From: Luidia sarsii
Lineage: Eukaryota > Echinodermata > Asteroidea > Paxillosida > Luidiidae
DNA: 64,000 bases
NCBI GenBank assembly: GCA_949987565.1
Contig: OX465115.1
Span: forward strand, 991,682-1,055,681
Direction: 5' to 3'
Shown: one piece after another, positions 22,401 to 35,897 of the stretch
Position numbering within the stretch: the stretch's first letter is position 1
How the letters are laid out: each line of letters opens with the position of its first letter
Position numbers and translations under genes: made by a program
The notes under the pieces: generated by a model
Seen by the model: the letters and a program-made list of their open reading frames with translations, nothing else
Told to the model about the DNA's origin: nothing
Databases searched by the model: none

Positions 22401-25015
22401 CTTGTGGATAGTCTAAACATCGGCCATGACACCGCTTGAACACTCGCCAGGAAGCCCTGATGGCCTGAGCAGGCAGGCGTGATAAGGTTACTGGGTGAAA
22501 CAGTGTGCCTTGACACTGAAGGTTTTGCGGGGGGGGGGGACATGTACATGTGACCTTCACGCATTTGTGTGCAGGGTTGGACAGTGCTTAGCTATGTACT
22601 CCTTTCCCTATACTGTGACACGCTCCGTTTTAATGACGGTCTGTTGCAGAGAGATGGGAATAAGGACATGCCTGTATTGGGCACACAAGGGTGTAGTTTG
22701 TTGAACCTTGTTTCATGGTTCAACAAAGATTCTATGTGGAGAATGGGGTGCATAGGCTGTGGCGCAGTGTGTTCGCATAGAGTTGTCTAGGATGGGAAAG
22801 AGTGACCCATATTTCATCGGCGTCTGGGGTCATAGGGAGACACACTTATCCAGTTCACATAGGTTTGTACTGCGATGGGGACCGTTCGCCACTCGGTTCT
22901 CGAATCGGTATGTCACGGTGCAGATAGTCATGTTCACTGACCCTGTCCGCACTGCACTCCTTTTGGGGGGAAACTAACCGAGCAAATTATGTAGGCCTAA
23001 CTTGACCATTTTAAGTCCAGTGTGGACAGCCCAGGGAGTCCCCCCCCCCCCCCCAGGTAACTTACCGAACTTATCGAATAGGTCAGTTAACCGACTAGCT
23101 TCTGCCCGGTTAAATTGGCCAGGTCAGTCTAACCGAGTCGAAAAGTCCAGTGCGTACGCGACGTGTCATGCGTTCGTATTTTACTCAGTCGGTTAAGTTT
23201 TACCCATCGTTGCGGATATCTAACCCGACGTCGATAATCCAAGTGCGGACGCCGGTAAGATTTACCCATGGCAATGTTTCACCCGCTGTCTCGGTAAAAA
23301 AAAACGCCAGTGCGAACACGGCTTTATTGGGGAAGAACGATTGGGACAGCACTTACCAGTTGGGAAAAGGTGCATGAGCTTTTGTAGCAACGATTTCTTC
23401 ACCAGATGCTATCATCTGATGAAGTCGTTGCACTTGCAACGAAATCTCTTACTCCTTTCCTTTTCGAAGTGTTCAAATGCTATTCCCAAGTTGTTGTTAT
23501 TCGAATTTGGAAAGTTATTAAGGAAGCTCTTTTTTGAAAGAAACAAAACACCACTGTCAGTTTCTGGTTTTTGAAATTAAAGAGGCTGCACTATGACACG
23601 TATGTCAAAGAACACAGCCTCTGCAGAGGATGAACGCATGTACACTGATGTCTTTAACACAGACGCGTTGAGTCGCCCATATCTCACCATTATGTAGGTT
23701 GCCAAAGAGTTAAAAATAAAAGAATTTTTTTTGGTTATTATTTTTAGACATACGTGTGAAATGTCTGTCGTTTCTTGAAGGTTCTCCCGAAACGATCGCT
23801 GTTGCTCCAGTTTCTTGGCTTTGCGACACGCTTCGGGTTTCACCGAAAGGGGGAAATGGGGGCGGGGGCGTCCCGTGATTGAAACGCTATCTCCATGGCA
23901 TTTCGGATCGTCTCGTTTTGTTTTCTTCAAAATCAAAAGTAGTCCAGATTCGCCTACGTGTTATTGATTGACTGGCCTGATTTCGTCCGCGAGGGGGGGG
24001 GGGTCATGCACGCCCACAACCACCCACCAGCCCCCTTCCCCGCCTCCATGCTTTGTCCATTGACATTTTTTTACAAATCTCGTCTTGGGCTCAGGCCCCG
24101 GCTTGGTCTCCATTTTCTTTCATCCATTTTTTTTAAGTACACGCGATGATAAAAAAAAAACGGGGAGCAAATTGGCTCCTCGGGTCTTACGTAAGCTCTG
24201 CACGCGCAGTGCCAAGGTGTGTGCCTCTGTGCTTTGCCCGATTGTCGGCTTGGGGGGAAAACAGGTCGTGGGTTGAAATCCCGCCTGATTTTAGCATCAA
24301 AGCACGGGACACATTCCCCGGATAGACTGACAGAAAATTCGAAAGAGCGAGTCCTTATACACTGCATGAGCATTCTGTAGCAGGGTTTACGTGCTAAAGA
24401 GTTGCGTAGCCTTGTAGGCCAACTTAACGTGCTTTCATTTCTTGTGAATTGTGGTTCGCTGCGTGCAGGAACGTACAATGTATACATACAAACTGCATTC
24501 GTGTGCATCTTGGTGGTGTTTCCCCCCTGTTTGTTTTTTTCAACACGTACGGATTCTGATCACCAAATCTTGATCCAGAACCTCACTTCACCTATACAGA
24601 GGGGGCCCCTAGTATTACCAAACCTCGAATCTGTGTGTCCCGGCCCAACCCTCTTTTCTCACTTTCTCGCGCCGGCTCGACCGCGTGGAATTTCGTCTGG
24701 ACAGTCGAGGTGGGACCCTAGTGATGACGGCGCGTCTAACGTCAATGAGCAGCTGAATAAACGTGTGCGCCCAAACTCCCAGTCTGTCTGGGCGCCGTCC
24801 GCCCATAAATAACATCCTACTGTATTTTTTTTCTCCTCCTGTGAAGAATAACCGGGACGCTGTGTTTGCACAGTTCGTGCGCATGGATGCCGCTCGTGAA
24901 GTGTTCGGGCGCTGTGACAAGTGTGAGAGGCTACTGACGTCATGGCTGCCTTGGGTGCATCGTAGTATACACAGATACGCGATGGGTGTCTGTGAAGATG
25001 TCTGAAATGCAAATG
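22401..25015. other. intergenic DNA, no gene recognised
   Basis: Contains an inverted pair with GTCCAGTGTGGAC- and CCAGTGCGAACAC-type ends at about 23010-23325, a hairpin region with CTGATGA and GAAA motifs at 23385-23450, several poly-C or poly-G runs, and no convincing exons. Confidence 0.4.
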
Positions 25016-26190
25016 TAGTCTGGGTCTGGGTCTGGTCCTGGTCCTGGTCTTGGTCTTGGTCCTGATCTGGTCTGGTCTGGTCAGGTCTGGTCTGGTCTGG
25101 TCTGGTTTGTTCTGGTCTGGTCTGGTCTGGTCTGGTCTAGTCTGGTCTGGTCTGGTCATGGTTATGGTCCTGGTCCAGGCCTGGTCCTGGTTCTGATCTG
25201 ATCTGGTCTATTTCTGGTCCTGGTCCTGGTCCTGGTCCTGGTCCTGGTTCTGGTCCTGGTCCTGGTCCTGGTTTTGGTCCTGGTTCTGGTCTGGTCTGGT
25301 CTTGTTTGTTCTGTTCTGGTCTGGTCTGGTCTGGTCTGGTCTGGTCTGGTCTGGTTTGTTCTGGTCTGGTCTGGTCTGGTCTGGTCTGGTCTGGTCTGGT
25401 CTGGTCATGGTTATGGTCCTGGTCCAGGCCTGGTCCTGGTTCTGGTCTGGTCTGGTCTGGTTTGTTCTGGTCTGGTCTGGTCTGGTCTGGTCTGGTCTGG
25501 TCTGGTTTGTTCTGGTCTAGTCTGGTCTGGTCTGGTCTGGTCTGGTCTGGTTTGTTCTGGTCTGGTCTGGTCTGGTCTGGTCTAGTCTGGTCTGGTCTGG
25601 TCATGGTTATGGTCCTGGTCCAGGCCTGGTCCTGGTTCTGATCTGATCTGGTCTATTTCTGGTCCTGGTCCTGGTCCTGGTCCTGGTCCTGATCCTGGTC
25701 CTGGTCCTGGTCCTGGTCCTGGTCCTGGTCCTGGTCCTGGTCCTGGTCCTGGTCCTGGTCCTGGTCCTGGTCCTGGTCCTGGTCCTGGACCTGGTCCTGG
25801 ACCTGGTCCTGGTCCTGGTCCTGGACCTGGTCCTGGTCCTGGTCCTGGTCCTGGTTCTGGTCCTGGTCCTGGTCCTGGTCCAGGACCTGGTCCTGGTCCT
25901 GGACATGGTCCTGGTCCTGGACCTGGTCCTGGTCCTGGTCCTGGTCCTGGTCTTGTCTGGTCCTGGTCCTGGTCCTGGTCCTGGTCCTGGTCCTGGTCCT
26001 GGTCCTGGTCATGGTCATGGTCATGGTCCTGGTCCTGGTCCTGGTCCTGGTCCTGGTCCTGGTCCTGGACCTGGACCTGGTCCTGGTCCAGGACCTGGTC
26101 CTGGTCCTGGTCCTGGTCCTGGCCCTGGACCTGGTCCTGGTCCTGGTCCAGGACCTGGACCTGGTCCTAGTTCTGGTCGTGGTCGTGGTC
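25016..26190 (+). repeat. 1.2-kb array of CTGGT and CCTGGT units
   Basis: The left part is mainly the 5-mer CTGGT, the right part the 6-mer CCTGGT with CCTGGA/CATGGT variants. A block with CATGGTTATGGTCCTGG recurs at about 25156, 25406 and 25601, indicating larger internal duplications. The long open frames here (Val/Leu/Gly/Pro or Arg/Thr/Asp/Gln repeats) are by-products. Confidence 0.97.
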
Positions 26191-29100
26191 GCTGTCGTGG
26201 TCTGGTCTGCCTTTTCCTGCGATATACCGAGACACTGAGCCTGGGTAGATAGAATGATAGCGCTAGCCTACAATCACAGATGTCATTTCGAGTCCAGTCT
26301 TCCAGTGTCACCACTGCTTCCTTTCCACATAGTCTATGATGTCGGTACGGGCTTTGCACTTGCCCTTCTCCTCCATGTGGTTATTTCGTGTCTTGTAATT
26401 CATAATTATACCTTCCTCTTTTCTTTTCTTTTCTTGTCTTTTCTTTTCTTGTTTACTTTAGGTTGGTTTTCATCATATATAGGTCTACGCAGATTTGAAT
26501 ACCCCGGCCGAGTTTCCAGATCGTTGTCCCCGGTAAAGTAGCCCCCTCTCCCCCTTGCTGGCGTAAGAAGGTTAAAGATGGGGTGTGGTGGTGGTGGGTT
26601 AGATGGACCCCCCTCCTCCACATGAGGAGGGACCAATGGGTCAAGAGGCGAACATAGACGAGGCGGCTTTAAGCCAAGGGTTTGACCAAATTTCGGAATA
26701 CCTATAATCCACCGAGACAACAACCCGAAACGGCCATTTCGAGTTCTCGAAGGGGGTTGGGAGACGTCTTGGACGGAGGTCAGCGGTTCAAACCTCAATT
26801 TGTCCGCCGTGGAATGATGACTCGACGCCCCGTGAGTGCTTCCCCAAGTCGCGCTGCTCCTCATCTCCCTTACTCCCCTGATCACCGGTGCGTATAAGGG
26901 GTGTCTGCATACTCACGCACGTGGGCGGTCGGAGCTAGACGGCTCGAGGGGAGAGTGGGGGTTGATCAGAGGACCCCGTCATTAAAATACGTCAGATAGA
27001 GCCTAGATAGACCGCCAGGCCTCTTACCCTATACACCATATAGATCCCCACTCCCTCCAGACAGTTATGCGAAAATAAGAAAAATAAATACAAGACGTTG
27101 GTCGCCGAGACCCCCACTATGACTGGGGCTGTGAGAGAGCGCTCTTCAGTCTGTCAGTGAAATCTCCTTGACTGGTCTACGACAATAAATCCAGCGTCTC
27201 ACTCAGTGCGGAGGTCGCCCGTCTCTGGCAGTGGGGCTTTCGAGGAGTTCGCACCTTCAGCGTCGGCGTGCAGAACTCGGGCCAGGGGCGATCGAAGCAA
27301 AACGGGGTCGTCGGGCCCTGAAGGTAGTGGTGTGGATGGGCTGGTTGGATGCCCCAGACACATACCTGAATCTATCCTTCGGTGGAGACATCGCTTGCTC
27401 TCGTGCACTACGTGTACAACCGAAGGAGAAACGATGTTTTAAAAATGCTCCCGTTTCAACCAAAAACAATTTCCTGGGTAGAAATTTGGACCGCATGTCC
27501 CTTACATAAAACACTTCAATTTGCGACGGATTCTTACCCATAAAAATCTCCCCTCTTTGAGTAATTTCAAAATATACATATACAGTACCAGTTTCGTGAC
27601 ATCTTTGTTACTTATACACCTGTAGAATTTCCCTGTGGAGACTTATTCAACCATTCAGCCTCTTGTCCTATAGGTCTCCACGAGGTACTAGATTCCTGCC
27701 AACCGGTCCAATAATTGCACATACACACGCAGAGCTAGACGCACACCCTACGAATAGGTGAACTTGTGGGGTATTTCCTTTGTCCTCGTGTACTAAAAAA
27801 ACACTCACAGAAAAGCCAAATTCAAATCGCTCCCTTTCGAACCAGAAACACTTTTCTAGGCTGAAATTTCAAGCGAACGTCCGGTTATATAAAATAGTTC
27901 TATATGCGACGGGTAAACCTACCTCGGAAATTCCTCCTTTTTGAGTTAATTCCAAAATATCAGTTTCGTGAAAACCTTGTGGGGTCCAAAAAAAGTACCC
28001 CACAAGGAGCGGTCCCATTGTTCTGAGTACCCACCCATTGTTCCGGTACCCCACAACCCACCTTATGTGCGCCCACCAAGAAATGCAGACACGTAGGCCC
28101 CTACGACTCCAGACGTACGTGTGACGAGGCGCCGGACGGGTCCCAGCGGCCACGTGCGGTGACCTTGAGTACCTTGCCGTGTTTGTTTGTTTATTCACGG
28201 TGGTGACGCGCGACCATTTAGGCTGATACCTACAACTTCCTTCCACCAATCCTCTTCCCTTTCCTCTCTGCAACCATTCCCACGCCTACCGGGGCGCGCC
28301 ACACTCCCCTCCCCCCCCCCCTACTACCTTCCCATCTCCGCGTGTAACACAAAACATATTATTCTGACGTCTTTTATCAACGTTCTTTGCGGTTGGTTTC
28401 CCGCCACTTGTGGGTAATTTGTTTTCTTCCCAGGACTGGAAAGGCCACCATTAGCATAAAAGCGCGCTATTCGTTGCATTTCGTCTACGCATGGTGAATT
28501 ATTCACGGAAATCATTCCACCCAAATCGTGATTTGAGTGCATGTATGGTGTACAAAAAACATGTACATGTACATGTACGTTTATGTACATGTAATGTACA
28601 CTGTAGGCCTACATAATGTAACTATAGTGTATACTACACCGCAAGCGTGTACTAAATAATGTCCGTTCGCAAAAATATCATGAATAATTCACCATAATGC
28701 AACCAATAGCGCGCGTTTATGTTAATGGTGGCCTTTCCTATCCTGGGAAAAAATTACGCTGCCCAGTGTAGCGGTCTGAGGTGGGCGGCGTGCTCAGATG
28801 GGCGGGCTACCATATAATTAATGGGCAAATACGTCAGCGCACGCAATGCGCAGTGCATACCTAAATAATGCGGTTTTATTTCATTTATTTCTGCTGAAAA
28901 CCTTCATTTTGATGCTTTTGTAGCAAAGCAACAAAAACCGGTTGCAAAAACTGCTTTCTGGTCTCAATGCAAATCTCAGTCTTGAGAGTGCGTGAGGTTT
29001 TGGTCCTTGTAGAACCTTGGCCTGTCTTAGTTTGAAAAAAAAAAGGTTTCCTGCTAGGATCGAATCTTTACAGCCTTGAAATATTGTTCATGGCTTTTAC

Positions 29101-29960
29101 TTGAGCTGAAGCCGGAGTCATAGGCTCGTCCCGTCACCTCGTCCCCAGTCAGCCAAGCCACTCCTTAACCCTCGGAAAGAACTGAGGGGAAATGGAAGAA
29201 ACAGCTGCAATTCCAACTATTTCGCCTACAAAAGCTACGGCTGCCAAATCGTGTCGCCATCTGTCCAGGCCCAGTCTGTATGCGAGATTTACGCCGCCGC
29301 CCAACCTTGAAACCTAATCGCCACCTCCTGGGCCCCGCCCCTGTGACGTCTCGAACTTGACCTCTGACCCCACTCCAGGGAGCTGAAGAGGGGGGTGGGG
29401 TGGCAGACATTCTACGGGGCTTTCAACTGCTCGGCAGACAATCACCTTTTGGGGGCGTCTTAGGTTCGTGAGAATCCTCAACAAGACTGTTTTGGGGTGA
29501 AGCTGTCGATTCTTAATATCATCAGTTATTGCTATTAAATGTATGTTTTATAATTTGATTAAGTATTCATTGAATAAAAAAAAATTGAAAAACAAAATTG
29601 GTATTGCTTAGTGAAAGTTGGCGTTCACGAAATGGGCACTATAGTCGCGCATTTCCCTCAACCATTATAATAATCACGGGTATAATAAACCCGTTTGGCC
29701 AGTTAAATCCTCTGCAGAATACTCTGCACTGAAAGGGTCGACAAGTCTTCAAACTGAGCTATAAGTCAGAGGAGTAAAGGAGTTCGTATAGAGGAAGTAA
29801 GAAAGAGATTTAGAGTCTAAGATTAATTTCCCATTTACATTGCAGATTATGGTTTGAACTTTACATAGATTTCAAACATAAAGGCTATATTGAAGATTTC
29901 AATGAAATTACTATCACACTAAATTACTAAGCGACTCGGCTGTACCAAGGTAAGTCTTCA
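26191..29960. other. intergenic DNA, no gene recognised
   Basis: Includes a diverged duplication (27430-27610 and 27790-27990), an inverted-repeat element at 28429-28747, and a GAACCTTG-type fragment of the dispersed GATCGAA repeat near 28995-29065. No conserved coding sequence was seen. Confidence 0.4.
28429..28747. mobile_element. MITE-like inverted-repeat element
   Basis: The left end CCCAGGACTGGAAAGGCCACC, ATTAGCATAAAAGCGCGC is mirrored by GCGCGCGTTTATGTTAATGG, TGGCCTTTCCTATCCTGGG at the right. Sub-terminal TGAATTATTCA blocks also pair. The centre holds an ACATGTACATGTACATGTAC run that is self-complementary. Confidence 0.8.
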
Positions 29961-29964
29961 ACTC

Positions 29965-32900
29965 CAACTACCCCCGGCCGACTCCAACTGCCCCCGGCCG
30001 ACTCCACCTGACCCGGCCGACTCCAACTGCCCCCGGTCGACTCCAACTGCCCCCGGCCGACTCCAACTGCCCCCGGCCGACTCCAACTGCCCCCGGCCGA
30101 CTCAAACTGCCCTCGGCCGACTCAAACTGCCCCCGGCCGACTCAAACTGGCCCCGGCCGACTCCAACTGCCCCGGCCGACTCCAACTGCCCCGGCCGACT
30201 CCAACTGCCCCCGGCCGACTCCAACTGCCCCCGGCCGACTCCAACTGCCCCGGCCGACTCCAACTGCCCCCGGCCGACTCAAACTGCCCTCGGCCGACTC
30301 AAACTGCCCCCGGCCGACTCCAACTGCCCCCGGCCGACTCCAACTGCCCCCGGCCGACTCCAACTGCCCCGGCCGACTCCAACTGCCCCCGGCCGACTCC
30401 AACTGCCCCCGGCCGACTCCAACTGCCCCCGGCCGACTCCAACTGCCCCCGGCCGACTCCAACTGCCCCGGCCGACTCCAACTGCCCCCGGCCGACTCCA
30501 ACTGCCCCCGGCCGACTCCAACTGCCCCCGGTCGACTCAAACTGCCCCCGGCCGACTCAAACTGCCCTCGGCCGACTCAAACTGCCCCCGGCCGACTCCA
30601 ACTGCCCCCGGCCGACTCCAACTGCCCCGGCCGACTCCAACTGCCCCCGGTCGACTCCAACTGCCCCCGGCCGACTCCAACTGCCCCTGGCCGACTCCAC
30701 CTGACCCGGCCGACTCCAACTGCCCCCGGTCGACTCCAACTGCCCCCGGTCGACTCCAACTGCCCCCGGCCGACTCCAACTGCCCCCGGCCGACTCAAAC
30801 TGCCCTCGGCCGACTCAAACTGCCCCCGGCCGACTCAAACTGCCCCCGGCCGACTCCAACTGCCCGGCCGACTCCAACTGCCCCGGCCGACTCCAACTGC
30901 CCCCGGCCGACTCCAACTGCCCCCGGTCGACTCCAACTGCCCCCGGCCGACTCAAACTGCCCTCGGCCGACTCAAACTGCCCCCGGCCGACTCCAACTGC
31001 CCCCGGCCGACTCCAACTGCCCCCGGCCGACTCCAACTGCCCCGGCCGACTCCAACTGCCCCCGGCCGACTCCAACTGCCCCCGGCCGACTCCAACTGCC
31101 CCCGGCCGACTCCAACTGCCCCCGGCCGACTCCAACTGCCCCGGCCGACTCCAACTGCCCCCGGCCGACTCCAACTGCCCCCGGCCGACTCCAACTGCCC
31201 CCGGTCGACTCCAACTGCCCCCGGCCGACTCAAACTGCCCTCGGCCGACTCAAACTGCCCCCGGCCGACTCAAACTGCCCCCGGCCGACTCCAACTGCCC
31301 CGGCCGACTCCAACTGCCCCGGCCGACTCCAACTGCCCCCGGCCGACTCCAACTGCCCCCGGTCGACTCCAACTGCCCCCGGCCGACTCCAACTGCCCCC
31401 GGCCGACTCAAACTGCCCCCGGCCGACTCAAACTGCCCCCGGCCGACTCCAACTGCCCCCGGCCGACTCCAACTGCCCCCGGCCGACTCAAACTGCCCCC
31501 GGCCGACTCCAACTGCCCCCGGCCGACTCCAACTGCCCCCGGCCGACTCCAACTGCCCCCGGCCGACTCCAACTGCCCCCGGCCGACTCCAACTGCCCCC
31601 GGCCGACTCCACCTGCCCCCGGTCGACTCCACCTGCCCCCGGCCGACTCCACCTGCCCCCGGCCGACTCAAACTGCCCTCGGCCGACTCAAACTGCCCCC
31701 GGCCGACTCCAACTGCCCCCGGCCGACTCCAACTGCCCCCGGCCGACTCCAACTGCCCCGGCCGACTCCAACTGCCCCCGGCCGACTCCAACTGCCCCTG
31801 GCCGACTCCACCTGCCCCCGGTCGACTCTACCTGCCCCCGGCCGACTCCACCTGCCCCCGGCCGACTCAAACTGCCCTCGGCCGACTCAAACTGCCCCCG
31901 GCCGACTCCAACTGCCCCCGGCCGACTCCAACTGCCCCCGGCCGACTCCAACTGCCCCGGCCGACTCCAACTGCCCCCGGCCGACTCAAACTGCCCCCGG
32001 CCGACTCCAACTGCCCCGGCCGACTCCAATTGCCCCCCCGGCCGACTCAAACTGCCCCCGGCCGACTCCAACTGCCCCCGGCCGACTCCAACTGCCCCCG
32101 GCCGACTCCAACTGCCCCCGGCCGACTCCAACTGCCCCCGGCCGACTCCAACTGCCCCCGGCCGACTCCAACTGCCCCCGGCCGACTCCAACTGCCCCCG
32201 GCCAACTCCAACTGCCCCCGGCCGACTCCAACTGCCCCGGCCGACTCCAACTGCCCCCGGCCGACTCCAACTGCCCCCGGCCGACTCAAACTGCCCCGGC
32301 CGACTCCAACTGCCCCCGGCCGACTCCAACTGCCCCCGGCCGACTCCAACTGCCCCCGGCCGACTCCAACTGCCCCCGGCCGACTCCAACTGCCCCTGGC
32401 CGACTCCACCTGCCACCGGTCGACTCCACCTGCCCCCGGCCGACTCCAACTGCCCCCGGCCGACCCCAACTGCCCCTGGCCGACTCCAACTGCCCCCGGC
32501 CGACTCCAACTGCCCCCGGCCGACTCAAACTGCCCCGGCCGACTCCAACTGCCCCCGGCCGACTCCAACTGCCCCCGGCCGACTCCAACTGCCCCCGGCC
32601 GACTCCAACTGCCCCCGGCCGACTCCAACTGCCCCTGGCCGACTCCACCTGCCACCGGTCGACTCCACCTGCCCCCGGCCGACTCCAACTGCCCCCGGCC
32701 GACCCCAACTGCCCCTGGCCGACTCCAACTGCCCCCGGCCGACCCCAACTGCCCCCGGCCGACTCCAACTGCCCCTGGCCGACTCCAACTGCCCCCGGCC
32801 GACCCCAACTGCCCCCGGCCAACCCCAACTGCCCCCGGCCGACTCCAACTGCCCCCGGCCGACTCCAACTGCCCCCGGCCGACCCCAACTGCCCCCGGCC

Positions 32901-33075
32901 GACTCCAACTGCCCCCGGCCGACTCCAACTGCCCCCGGCCGACTCCAACTGCCCCTGGCCGACTCCAACTGCCCCTGGCCAACTGCAACTGCCCCTGGCC
33001 GACTCCAACTGCCCATGGCCGACCCCAACTCCCTCGGCCGACTCGAACTGCCCCCGGCCGACTCCAACTGCCCCG
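29965..33075 (+). repeat. 3.1-kb minisatellite of a 20-bp unit (about 155 copies)
   Basis: Unit GCCCCCGGCCGACTCCAACT, with a 19-bp form lacking one C and variants CTCAAACT, CTCCACCT, GGTCGAC and CCCCTGG. Variants occur in repeated blocks; for example the CCACCTGCCACCGGTCGAC block recurs 240 bases apart (near 32405 and 32645). There is no stop in any frame of the basic unit on either strand, so frames of several hundred codons appear in both directions. I do not regard these as genes. Confidence 0.98.
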
Positions 33076-34329
33076 GCAGCCTGCAGCTACAAGCCAACCA
33101 TTACCAAGCCACGTAGGTCTAGTCCTGAGCGAGACCAAAAGTGTTCCCTGTGACATTCTGAACAAAAAAATAATGACCACGCAAAGAATAGATTCGGTTT
33201 CGATATCAATTTATTATCGACACCATTTCGTTTCAAGATAAGCATATAAATAATTTAAAGTTTTATATACAAAACGCACTCTCAATGCCCGTGACTCAAA
33301 CTCGGCTGTGGTGAGTTCAAACCATTAACAACTATCATTTGAGTTCCTTCAAATTTTGCATAGTGTCAAACAACATGCAATAGTTTCGATAAATTGTAGG
33401 CTTTGTAGAAACATCCTTAGAATGGACTTCATTTATTTTTTCGATAAAAAAATTATATATATTCTCCATGAATACATTCGAGGTGAAAAAAGAGGCAGTG
33501 TTCTTTAGCTCCACAGTATTTCAGTTTTTGTACAACATTATTACAGTAAAACAGACATTATAGTCCGTGGCATTTGGCCTTGTCTCCGTTGGTAAGAAAA
33601 GTTGAAAATACAATTTCATGAGCACTCACTCTACATGTATTAGGTAAATTCACACTGAACTACATTAACTTACTTTGCAAAATTATTTCAATCTAAGTAT
33701 TTTACATTGCAAGAATGTCATACATTTTTTTATACTTTTGGTATTCTGTAGACATGACGTAATGTCATTTTGTTCTGGTAACCACCCAAAATGGCGTCGA
33801 CAGATGGCCCAAAATTGGGCGAAACAAAATTACGGCGTTATTGTTTGGAGCAACAACAACAAACAGAAAAAAAATGCCGACCAATGATTCAGTGGGCATC
33901 AGAAAAAAAAATAGATTTCATTTATATTTTAACTACAATTTCAGTCCCGTCTCAGGGACCAGGTCGTGCAAGGAACCCTGTATAAGAGGGTAAGCATAAA
34001 ATGGCACCTTGGAACAACTTGAAATGAATTTGAGGTATCCCCACATTCATATTAAGTTACAGTAGGGTGGGCTCAATTATTGGATAGCCACAGTAGTGCC
34101 CTGCATTGTTTACCCTGCACAATCAGTGCACATCTAGATGATACTAGTCATGTTTGCTCAGGACTTGTACAATTATTACGAAGGGCCCTTTAAGGGTATT
34201 TTCGGCAGTTGGATGAGCACCATTGGGGTGGCCCGGGTGAGGGGGGGTGGTTGGGGGTTGTAGGGGGATCGGCGAGCCGCCGAAAGCCCGAGTAATTCTT
34301 GAACCTTGTTCGGCGACCTTAAACCCCCC

Positions 34330-34432
34330 CCCCCCCTCTCTCTCTCTCTCCCTCTCTCTCTCTCTCTCCCTCCCCCCCCCCCTCTCTCTCTTTCTCTTTC
34401 TCTCTCTCTCTCCCTCTCTCTCTCCCTCCGTG
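34330..34432 (+). repeat. CT microsatellite with poly-C runs
   Basis: CTCTCT and CCCCCC runs, interrupted by TTTCTC. Purely simple sequence. Confidence 0.95.
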
Positions 34433-35109
34433 TCCTCGCCTCCAAACAATCATGAATAAATTATCGTATGATGGATCTGGACCGACACAATGGTCCGCTA
34501 TATTGACGCAATCATAGAGCAATCGCCGGATAATTAACCACACGGAGCCACCGTGGAAGCCCGAAGTGAAGTCCCATTGTGTGCCTTTCTTCTTTGTGCA
34601 TCACACCGTGAAGTGCGCTGACTTCCAGCGAGTGACCTTGGAGAGAGATACCCTCTACTCCGTCCAAGATCAAGTGCCAGGCACGGGCGCCGGCGTGCTG
34701 CCCTTGAGCAAAGTGCACAGCGCCTGTGACACATGTGCAGCGGCGTGACATGACATTCTGCACGCCTGGAGAGATTCTGCTAGCTCTAATACAGAATGCC
34801 ACGACCCAGCTTAGATACGGTAACCAGGCGAACCCCGACCCCCTTTATTTCGCCCCGCAGCCATCTTGGTCATGTCCCCTACCTCCCTGATGGTACTCGG
34901 TACAAACAAACAAAAGTACCAGACTATTTGAGCTGCCACAGCAGCCCCGATTTTGGTTCGCCTTGCTTTCAACGGGAGGAAAAACCAAAGGCCTTTTCCG
35001 AAAAATATTCTGACTTTCATTTTGAAGTACAGGCATTTGAACAGTTTAGAGATTGAAATAATATACGAAAATGAAGCAAACAGTTTACTGACCAAAATGC
35101 AAATCTTCG

Positions 35110-35212
35110 AAGGCCCGACGTTCCCATCCTTCTCAGGACCCTTCTCAGAGACAGGAACAATTTCCGCCTTTGAGAAAGGTCCTTAACTAAGGTCGAAACA
35201 CCAGGACCTTCA
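35110..35212. repeat. foldback pair of GACGTTTCGATCC-family modules
   Basis: Forward CGAAGGCCCGACGTTCCCATCC, CAGGACCCTTCTCAGAG, then reverse CTTTGAGAAAGGTCCTTAAC and GGTCGAAACACCAGGACC. Confidence 0.65.
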
Positions 35213-35754
35213 TATTTCTATACCAGCCGAAAGATTCACCGAGGCCGAGCCAAAGCCCGAGTCGTTGCATGCTTCGAAAAGGCCTCCCAAGATGGCCGCG
35301 CCCAGTGTTACGACCAACATGGTCCTAACGACCGCTCTTGCGCACGCGCGGAATATTATGCGCGTGCTCAGAGCGGCAAAAAAACAAACAAGCATTGTTA
35401 ATGCCTCAAAGATATCTCGTTACTTCTCACTCGACTCACTTAGTAGCCACTCTACAATAAACACGTGACCTCTCGTAATAGGCATCTGCTTCCATTACGC
35501 CAACGTATATAAAACATAAATATTAACAAAAATAAATGACTGTCCTTGACACAAAGCACGGATAAGTCGACAGAAATTAACTGGTTGCCATCGTCTCTCA
35601 CTAACCTACCTACATATCACATTTAGAAGGGAAAAAAAGCTAAATTTGTCGGCGATTTTTTTTTTTAAAGCTTGGCGGTTGACCGAGTTGTTCGTGAAGG
35701 CACTCCATACCCCCCGGGACACGCCCAATGTCCAGCGGAAGTACATCTCGTGCA

Positions 35755-35897
35755 TATAGATCGTCTGCACCGGCAGCCATCTTTGTCAAGTGTTATTTAA
35801 CTTCAGTGACAATGCAGGTACAAAGAGTGCACTCTTGCCTATCCAAGAGGAACAAAGACTAGGCCCCAAAGATGGCCACCGGTGCAAACGATCTATT
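35755..35897. mobile_element. MITE, second copy of the 12939-13083 family
   Basis: The right end CCGGTGCAAACGATCTATT is identical to that of the first copy, and the interior GTACAAAGAGTGCACTCTTG and CCTATCCAAGAGGAACAAAG is its reverse complement. Confidence 0.8.

Noticed and set aside
27199..27541. Overlapping short frames on both strands near 27.2-27.5 kb
   Set aside because: Several frames overlap, none shows conserved motifs, and part belongs to a duplicated non-coding segment.
29965..33075. CRISPR-like regular array
   Set aside because: Units are contiguous with no unique spacers, and the genome is eukaryotic. This is a minisatellite.
32030..33241. Open frames of 273-403 codons on both strands in the 20-bp array
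   Set aside because: The unit lacks stops in all frames, so length is expected by chance. Composition is purely repetitive, there is no gene context, and both strands are equally open.
34534..34802. Short overlapping frames (60-96 codons) near 34.6 kb
   Set aside because: GC-rich unique sequence, but no motif, splice support or homology could be recognised on either strand.
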